A stretch of 64,000 nucleotides of DNA, taken from assembly GCA_040954595.2 (NCBI GenBank), contig CM082591.2:806001-870000 (forward strand). Direction: 5' to 3'. The translations under genes and the position numbers were made by a program. A model generated the notes under the pieces. The model did no database searches, had not been told where the DNA came from, and worked only from the letters and a program-made list of their open reading frames with translations. Positions within the stretch are counted from its first letter, which is position 1; each line of letters begins with the position of its first letter. Of the stretch, positions 52,670 to 64,000 are shown piece by piece. The stretch comes from Balanoglossus misakiensis (Eukaryota; Hemichordata).

Positions 52670-55600
52670 CCAATGTTACCTCGAAGTGAAATCTTAAACC
52701 ATCTGTTCACATCGAATGAAGATGACAGTCTCCATCTTGTCTAGTTCAAACTGTATTGTTACCATTTGTGTCACTTTGAAAATGTACGGACATCGAAATT
52801 CGATAATTCCTTGGAATTAAATGATTTATTTCTTTAAATGAGTGTATGTGTTGTCGTTTGAGAAGAGGTCATGGGCATATAGAAATCGGAGCTTGAATCC
52901 CCAATGTGTTTATCTGGGTTACAATCTGACTAGTGACATCTCTAATCTTCAACCCCTAAACTCTATTTCTGTTTGATCTAAAAAAGAAACAGAATGATTC
53001 GCATTATCGTCAAACAATGGCACAGTGCATGATGTTTCTTTTTTTATTATTAAAGGTAATGATAGAAAGCTTTGATTGAAGTCTGCCAGTTTGTCTATAA
53101 GTTCGCGGCCACACAAAGCATCGTTGACCTTGTTGTCGCCATCTTTGATTGTATCTTCACTGAATCCATGCATAAGAAGTAACACCTTGTTTTCAAAAAG
53201 ACTCCTCGCAAACTTTAACATAGGAAGAATTGAAAGGTTTGTGAGGACAATAATTTTATTCTGAAAATCTGTCCCCAAGGCCCCCAGCCCAACAGTTTGA
53301 ATTATGTCGTATTACAAAGATCACACCTTCATAGTTGACAAAAAAAAAGATTTTTCATTTTCGTTATGATTGCACCTTCTAAGGATATCAATTATTGATT
53401 CTTCAATTAATTCTAAATTTCTGTTCATGACCTATATATGGGTATTACTATTGATATGAAAAGTGATAAATTTTGTCTGTGAACGGAACTGTCGGGGTCA
53501 GATATGTATAACATATGCCCCTGTTTGTGTCAGTCTCTTGAACTTTGTATAAAAGTTCTTTCCAACATACATGTTTTCACCTGGACTGGCTTCAGACTTC
53601 ATTTGTGTTTTGTCTTCATATGGAACGTCTTTAGAAGGGTGAAATTCGTGTGATATTGTCAAAACGATTTTCTGTGCACTCTTGAATAATTAGCTCTAGT
53701 TTAGCGGGTGGATGGATAACAGTGTGACAGCATGAGAGTTAACGTCGTGTGACATTGAGAAAATTAGTTTCAATTGTACACACGAGTCTTATCTTCGCTT
53801 TTGTTGGCGGATAATGGTGTGGTAACGGCCAACACGTTATATTCTGGAAACGAAACCTATTCGAGAAATTAGTTTTTCTTATGAAAGGAAAAAGCTGGAA
53901 GTATCAACACCTATCCAAAAAAAATAAATTAACCCAAAACTTTCATCAGTAGAAAACACCATTCAGAACAGAAACCCAACACAAACAGCGAATTACCTTC
54001 ACACCCCTCTCATACTGTTATGTCTTGTCGGGTGTTGGGTGCACAGTCGCGTGTGGGTTGTTTGTTTGTTTGTTTACACGGCGATCCCTTTTCCTGTGTA
54101 AACAAAAAGCCCGCACGCGACTGTGGACTGCGTTTTCCAGGTGTGTAATCGCCCGCATGGTGTGCGAAGTTTCTCACGCACAACAGGTGTGTGACACTTT
54201 ACGTTTCCAAGGTGTGGACTCGCGTCGCCCGCATGGTGTGCGAAATTTCTCATGCACCATAGGTGTTTGACAATACGTTCATTAAAAATGTAAATAAGGA
54301 ATGAACGATATCATACTGAACTTCCTTTCCATCAAAGTATATAAATGCATTATATGCCCAAACAAGGACAGTGGTTCATTTTCAGCAGAATTATTCCCGA
54401 CAAGGTAAGGTTCCCTTTATTTTCTGTCTACATCTGGAGGGTTGTCTAGTTAGAGAGTATGGCGTCGTGAGAACAAATATCGCCAGACGCGGATGTGACA
54501 GAAATTGAAATATTTCTAAAAGTTGTAACATTGTGCTGTGAAGTAACGTTACTATCTTGTAACAGACCCAGATACTGCAACACCCTTGACGACCTAATGT
54601 ATCTTTCTTTGTAGTTATTTTGGCGGCTTTTTGACAAAAAAGTTCATTTTTGGGGAAAAATAAGGTGAGATTTACATTTTCTTTATACACTTTGACATAT
54701 GATTTAGTTGGTAAGCTTACTTGTACAGTGATAAAAATGCTGATGTGTTTGTAGACAGAAAAATTACGCATGTGCAGTTCCGACAACCCTCTCCCTTTAA
54801 TTTCAGAAAAAATGGCTTTTGGCAGAAGTTGCTTTTCAACCACGATGGCCTTACTTACTGTAATGACTGTACTGCAGTGTCAAGGAACGATTTCATTATG
54901 GGTGGAGAAGGTATATATTTCTACATGAATCTGAAAAAGTTGTCTCGCATAAAAGCGAACAGTGGTATATTATTTGTCTAAACGCAAAGCATCAAGTGTC
55001 TGCTCGTGGTCGACAAATTTCAATGCATTGAGAACCAAATACACGTCGTCTTCAAGTTCATTCACAGTCACGTGGGGTTTGTGCATTCTCACACTGATGC
55101 GGCCGTTTCTGAGATACAGACACGATCGCCGTAAACACAACTACCAGGCGACTGTGCCTTCATTGTCTGTTCATGAGGCGCATGCTCCCTGATCAGTTCG
55201 AATTTTTTTTTCATCCTGTTTTACATGAAAGCCAGCATTAATAAAAATAAAGTTACACATGGGATCATAAACAGCTTTCTTTTCCTTCATCATAGAGACC
55301 TACGGAAGAATATAAATTATGGTGCTGTGATATTGAAGGTGAAACTCGCCACAGATGTAGGGGCAGAGAAGCTAGCACATTGGCTCCTGTTAACTATGTT
55401 CAAAATTTACAAAACTGGGATAACTGTTATATTGGAGATGTTCTTTATAACGATCCTTGGCCTCGGGTAAGATGTTGTATATGCATACTGCTTGGGGAGG
55501 AAGCAGAAGAGAGATTCATGAAGTGAAGGAGAGAGAGAGGGTGATAATAGAGAGATGGTTGGAAAAAGAAAGGAGGAGGGAGGGATAAAACGAGAGGGGA

Positions 55601-56349
55601 GATAGGAAGGCAGTACGGGTAAGATACAGGAGAGTGGAGGAGAGTACATTCTATCCAAATTTTCATCACTGATCTGTATTATATTTTTTCTCTTTGTTTG
55701 TACAGATGTGTTGTTTCCTCGTAAATTCACAAAGACAGATACTTTACAGTTGCTGTTATAGAAGAACAAATAATCATCCAGATATTACTGGATAAATCAC
55801 CAACATGTGTCCTTGTATATGACATCACATGCCGATTGGTTATATTTCAAATTGATGTCAAAATGTTGTGTTGTTTTTTTAATTGAAATATGGGACAATA
55901 AATACTTTATTGAATGATAGCTGGCTGATCATGTAATCAATTTCTTTCAGTTCTTTTCTATGTCAATGTGTGTTAGTTGTTATGAAAAACAAAGAAGAAC
56001 ACATGGTCTTCACTTTCTAGTTTTCATAAACATCACTACTTTATTTTTCAATGTATGGTTTTCTGTAAAGGGATCGTAAAGAGTGTTCAGTACAGACAGA
56101 TTCCTAGTATAGACAGTGTTCGCTTCAGCGCGTTTTACTGTATACATGCCACTCAAATGTTGGTTCATGTTGAAGGACTTTGAGTATTGCTCAGCTGTGG
56201 TTGTTCCATACACAGATCTTCATCATGCTCATCATTTTCTGATCTGAGAGGTTTATCTCCTGTTACATCTCCTTTGTCTTGCTTTGATTCTCGCTTTCTT
56301 TCACTGAGACCACTTTTGATCTTGCACACTTTTTCTTTCCTCGGTCGGA
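52670..56349. other. Intergenic and 3' flank of the helicase
   Basis: No gene is supported. A - strand frame at 52949-53278 stays open for 109 codons, but I recognise nothing in it. It holds the inverted and direct repeats at 54042-54272 and a dispersed repeat copy at 54729-54800. TTTATT near 56040 (AATAAA on -) is a fitting polyadenylation signal for the helicase, about 300 bp past its stop. Confidence 0.5.
54042..54272. repeat. Inverted repeat plus 48-bp direct repeats
   Basis: Arms 54042-54081 and 54093-54126 are imperfect inverted copies (CACAGTCGCGTGTGGG against CCCGCACGCGACTGTG, with GTTTACAC against GTGTAAAC). They are followed by two 48-bp direct repeats at 54149-54196 and 54225-54272, beginning TCGCCCGCATGGTGTGCGAA. 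This may be the end of an unrecognised transposon. Confidence 0.65.
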
Positions 56350-60606
<4,257 letters not shown>

Positions 60607-60610
60607 GGTT

Positions 60611-60862
60611 TTATCTCCAGTACACCTTTTTACCAATGATTTTGATAGCTGGTTTGTTTCTGATCACTGTTTCTCGACCAAACTGAGTATGACAATTTGG
60701 ACACACGCCTCTGGTTTTGGTCAAATCATCCACAGTCCTTTCTAAGAAACACTTCACCAGTCCACCAGAGCCCCTTTTCCGGTATGTCAGCAAGAGTGTC
60801 TGGCACTTCAAACAGAATATCTTGATGATTCTAGCTGACACTAGTGTCTTCCCTTGGATCAT
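60611..60862 (-). CDS. Small zinc-ribbon protein, apparently co-transcribed with RECQL
   Basis: 83 residues, function unknown to me. Two knuckles are visible, CLKC (residues 17-20) and CPNC (about 54-57), separated by a basic stretch (TYRKRGSGGLVKCFL). The C-terminus (NKPAIKIIGKKVYWR) is basic. The arrangement is that of a treble-clef or ribbon zinc fold, as found in nucleic-acid-binding proteins. The exon begins at about 60884 after the acceptor ACACATTACAG, and the ATG is the first in its frame. The TAA lies only 4 nt before the RECQL ATG, within one apparent exon, so both could be read from a single mRNA. Codon use and the cysteine pairs argue that it is real rather than a chance upstream frame. 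Confidence 0.65.
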   Translation of the reverse strand: MIQGKTLVSARIIKIFCLKCQTLLLTYRKRGSGGLVKCFLERTVDDLTKTRGVCPNCHTQFGRETVIRNKPAIKIIGKKVYWR

Positions 60863-61060
60863 TTCTCAATCACGGATCAAGAATCTGTAATGTGTGCGAT
60901 ATTGTTATGAATATGATCTTACAGCAATCGTCCACAAATTCACATCAATGGATAAACAGCCAATAACAATTGTTTTTCTTACAGAGTATATTGCTGACTA
61001 GCTCTGTGTGGCAGGGCTGATGTGTGTCTTACGGTCGGTAGGTTCATAGCAACATCTTAC

Positions 61061-61135
61061 CTGTCGATTTCACGCTTACCCACATGCTACCGATTTCCAT
61101 CACTGTGGGCGCAGCCATCTTGGATACCAGTTGCA
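61061..61135 (-). promoter_or_regulatory. 5' leader exon and YY1-type promoter of the zinc-ribbon/RECQL transcript
   Basis: On - the sequence reads ATCCAAGATGGCTGCGCCCA, with CAAGATGGC at 61114-61122. This is the YY1 start-site element typical of housekeeping promoters. It continues to ATCGACAG|gtaaga (61061), a good donor. Joined to the acceptor before 60884, it carries a 21-codon upstream frame (MAAPTVMEIGSMWVSVKST, then DS and stop). So three starts may be stacked in this mRNA. Confidence 0.55.
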
Positions 61136-61633
61136 TCATGGGATAACTGGTAAACAACAATTTATTTAAATATGTCGTGCTTCCATGGTAACAGTGGTTA
61201 AAAAATTTGCATAGGTGACCTCACACTTTTTAGACTGGAGAAGAACCTTAGGGACTAACCATTCGATTTCCGGGGGGGGGGGGATTTGGATATGTCGATA
61301 TTTTTTTCTAGTTGCCAACCCACTTCTTTTCTCAAGGCATTGTAAAATATATTTTTTCTCCAGTTTACCGTGGTTGGGAGCTCAAGAAGTAGCCAAGGGG
61401 CGTTTCAGATTGCTACTGTTGACAGCAACAAAGGAAAATAAAAGAACAAAACACAAACATATAGCCATGTCAAAAACTTTATTTCAAATTCCATTATCAC
61501 AATAATGTCACCAATTTTACACTCATGTTAAAACACATGACAATTTACAAAATGCTTAATAAATAATAGTATGATTCTAAAGTAAGCAGGGTTACTGAAG
61601 AAAAAGGGTTGCATTTTTCCACATGGATGTTTT
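61136..61633. other. Intergenic: hydrolase 3' end and RECQL upstream
   Basis: A (G)10 run lies near 61272. TTTATT near 61480 (AATAAA on -), about 155 bp after the hydrolase stop, is a probable polyadenylation signal. No coding exon is seen. Confidence 0.5.
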
Positions 61634-63426
61634 TCACTTCTCTGTTAACTTAAGCAAATCTAATATGGCTGTTGCGATGAGTTGTGGGTAAGAATTCTGA
61701 ATCCAGTGTGTTCCTCTTGTGAAGATAATTCCTCTTCTTCTTTTGTCACTGTGATCTGGTGAGAAGAACAGCGTAAAATACATGAGATAATCAGATATAA
61801 GAACCTCTAAGTTGTAGTGTGCCTTACAAAGACAGCTATAACTATAACGAAAACCACTTCACCTGTTAGACTTCCATTGATACACTCTCCATCTGCATCG
61901 ACATGCAAAACATCCCTTGCTTGATCTATGTTCAGTAATTCCATTGTTTCCTGTGCAATCTCCACTTCGACTACTTTGTCTTCTTTGCAGCCAATCACCA
62001 AGACTGGAATGGAAGACTTGTGCAACTCCTTCAGATTTTCTGCAGTCTGTGTGCAAGTAGAAGTGCAAAGACTTGTCATAATCAAATCACAGACAGCAGG
62101 GGCCATGTGTTGTTTGTCCTGTCTTACAGTGTCCTCCATAAAATTACCTGACAATGCAAAATCTCACAGGGTTTCGTTAAAGTCTTCCAGAATATTTCAT
62201 GATTTACCTTCGGCCAATTGACCGCTGCCATTTCATGAATCAAACCAATCATGAACCTGGGGTCACTCACACGGAAGCCGCTTAGCTTTGCTGTAAGTTG
62301 TGGAATGATCTTCTGCACCAGTTTCCCTGTAACAGCATGGTCTATCAGCCAGGAGCTTACATGAAGAGAGCGACCACCCAGCCGTGCTGGCCTTCAAATA
62401 AATGAAAGAAAATGGGCGTTAGACAGAAATGTGATTAACATTGCTATGAACTTCAATAGTTTCCATGTGTTTTATATGTAGGAGCCGAGTGGTATCTTAG
62501 GAGAGACATTTTCAACTACACATTGTATTCACCTGGTCTTGAAGAGTCTTACCTGTGAGGGCGTACATTGCACGCTGATAGAAAAGCAACAGAATCCACA
62601 AAGTTGGTGTCTGCACAAAACTGGCCAGTTGTGGTGCCAGATGCACTGTGGGAAACCAAGACAGATATTCTGAGAAAAAAAAAGAGTTATAAAATTACTA
62701 ATTGGGTGAGACTATTTGCAAGAATTATGATGATAATTCTTGCAAGAATCAGGCATATGAAAAAATACATTTTTCATGACTTACCTTTCTATGCCAATGG
62801 TTTCCAACAGATCCCTGAGAAAAAGTGATTTGTGTTCTGGAGTGAAGTTAAATGCATCACCATCAACAGCAGTGCAGTAACCATACCCTTTGATATAAAA
62901 ATGTAAGAAATAGATGCATGAAATGATTACATTTACAATTACAAAATACATGATCAGTTTCATATGGGATACCCCAGGAATATGTTAGTCATTGCAACAA
63001 ACCTGGAAAGTTGGGAGCGATCAGTCTAACCCCTGCTGAAAGTAAATACGGTGATATTGCAGCGAAATCTTTGTGTGATGCAGGCGATCCATGAAGGCAC
63101 ACGACAACCGGTCCATTCTGATCACCGGCATCAGCATATGTAGCTTTGAACGTCCCACCACAGCTTTTGAAAGTCACTTCTGAAGTTGAGAGTTCTTGTT
63201 TGGCTGCCCTTGTGCACAGTTGCCGCCTCAGAGTGCAGAGAAGTCCTTCTCTACTACAACTCGGTAGGGGTGTAAGTGCGTGAAATAAATTAGGTCGAGA
63301 AAAACTGCAGCTTGTAACATAGGTATACTGGTGAAAATGTCGTAATCGGTCCGGTATGTGAAAAGTCCTGCTGCGAACAAATGGATAATACATTCGTCCC
63401 ATGGCCGATATAGACTTAATATACAT
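61634..63426 (-). CDS. Alpha/beta hydrolase (DUF1057-like), six exons
   Basis: Putative serine hydrolase, 377 residues; substrate unknown. Exons on -: 63003-63426, 62785-62887, 62553-62669, 62208-62391, 61863-62046 and 61634-61755, all joining in frame. The first 75 residues are basic and poor in acids (MGRMYYPFVRSRTFHIPDRL), like a mitochondrial targeting sequence. The core starts VVVCLHGSPASHKDF, the oxyanion HG motif. The nucleophile elbow reads VLVSHSASG with Ser184, lacking the usual first glycine of G-x-S-x-G. An acid candidate is Asp299 (GCKEDK) and the histidine is His354 (RGTHW). HGSP.SH.DF followed by (A/G)(I/V)R.I..NFPG recalls the DUF1057 family known from nematodes; that match is from memory. 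The first ATG was taken as start; MGRM nine codons on is an alternative. Confidence 0.85.
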
Positions 63427-64000
63427 TTTGTGTTGTCTTACGTGCGTTGATCAAAAACTTGGGTCAGATTCCACACCGGCTCCATGACCTTTGTCAATAT
63501 TGCGTCGTCTGCTCCATCTTTTAGCAGACAGCAAAGTCAACATGTATCGAGCAATTTGATGAGAAACGACGGGTAACGAAGAAAATGGAAATTATTGTCA
63601 CGTTCTGCACCTGAATGTCGATACGTCAAAGCTATAAGAAAGCGAGACGAGCTGTTGGTAATCTTTGAACGCGTAATTCCTGTCCCTTGTTGAGATTGTT
63701 TTGGTTGAACTGTTGTCGATGTCCCCAGTCTGCTGCATTGTGGGAAAGATACATTCGCAGAATGTGTGGTCGTCAAAATCTCTGCTTCCTAAACTCGTTT
63801 GTAAATCGCAATAGTATTTGTAGATAAGCCCACGTATCACCAAATAAAGGTACATTCTTAATTGAAAACTGAATACGTAGTGGTTGGTGTTGAACAGAGT
63901 ATCGCTGACTAAAATTATGCTGTGCACGCAGTAATTCGTAGGCGTTGGATTCGAACATATACCTTGACCTTATCTGACCTTTACTCTTTGCTCGGTCTTC
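63427..64000. other. Upstream of the hydrolase; no gene seen
   Basis: The promoter of the hydrolase should lie here. Overlapping - strand frames at 63537-63958 have no recognisable product and no clear splice partner. Confidence 0.4.

Noticed and set aside
52949-53278. 109-codon - strand frame
   Set aside because: No recognisable family, no clear splice partner; may be chance or a transposon remnant.
54721-54981. 86-codon + strand frame
   Set aside because: Its first third is a dispersed repeat also found in a RECQL intron (59802-59879).

Overview
The window is a piece of an invertebrate animal genome. It is AT-rich, with intron-bearing genes, GT-AG splice sites, long introns, dispersed short repeats, a solo LTR and a very long microsatellite. 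The protein set (NR1-type nuclear receptor, NHL-domain protein, RECQ1 helicase, neuropeptide-like precursors with GKR amidation sites) fits a marine deuterostome. An ambulacrarian such as a hemichordate is my best guess, and amphioxus or another lineage is not excluded. I saw no rRNA, tRNA or CRISPR array.

Layout. 1-1565: last intron and last coding exon of an NHL-repeat (TRIM-like) gene on the + strand. 1566-7684: converging 3' flanks with a pre-miRNA-like hairpin and a MITE copy. 7685-24496 (-): a complete nuclear receptor gene, rebuilt here as eight coding exons and 479 residues, with a 13.4 kb first intron full of duplicated elements. 24497-28174: its upstream flank, with a RORE-like site. 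28175-52669: a cluster of four related neuropeptide-like precursor genes (three on -, the last on +). Each has a secretory leader, a cysteine segment, a basic cleavage site, an amidated peptide ending in GKR and a small second coding exon. A 983 bp (TACA)n array and a 698 bp solo LTR with a 4 bp target duplication lie between members three and four. 52670-56349: repeat-rich intergenic DNA. 56350-60606 (-): a RECQ1-type DNA helicase, 12 coding exons, 819 residues. 60611-60862 (-): an 83-residue zinc-ribbon ORF ending 4 nt before the helicase ATG, apparently in the same transcript. 61634-63426 (-): an alpha/beta hydrolase of 377 residues in six exons.

The most unusual content is the neuropeptide cluster. 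The four genes share layout, a phase-1 intron and cysteine pattern, but their amidated C-termini have diverged (LLRF-amide, LPRY-amide, HIGRL-amide, IPGVA-amide). The + strand member is broken across three reading frames in this sequence. The LRF-G-K-R end of one member resembles kisspeptin/RFamide peptides, but family assignment is tentative. The second exons are too short to show as long ORFs and were found from splice sites and phase. The second point of interest is the apparent bicistronic arrangement of the zinc-ribbon ORF and the helicase. All gene models are read by eye from splice signals and reading frames; none has transcript support here.
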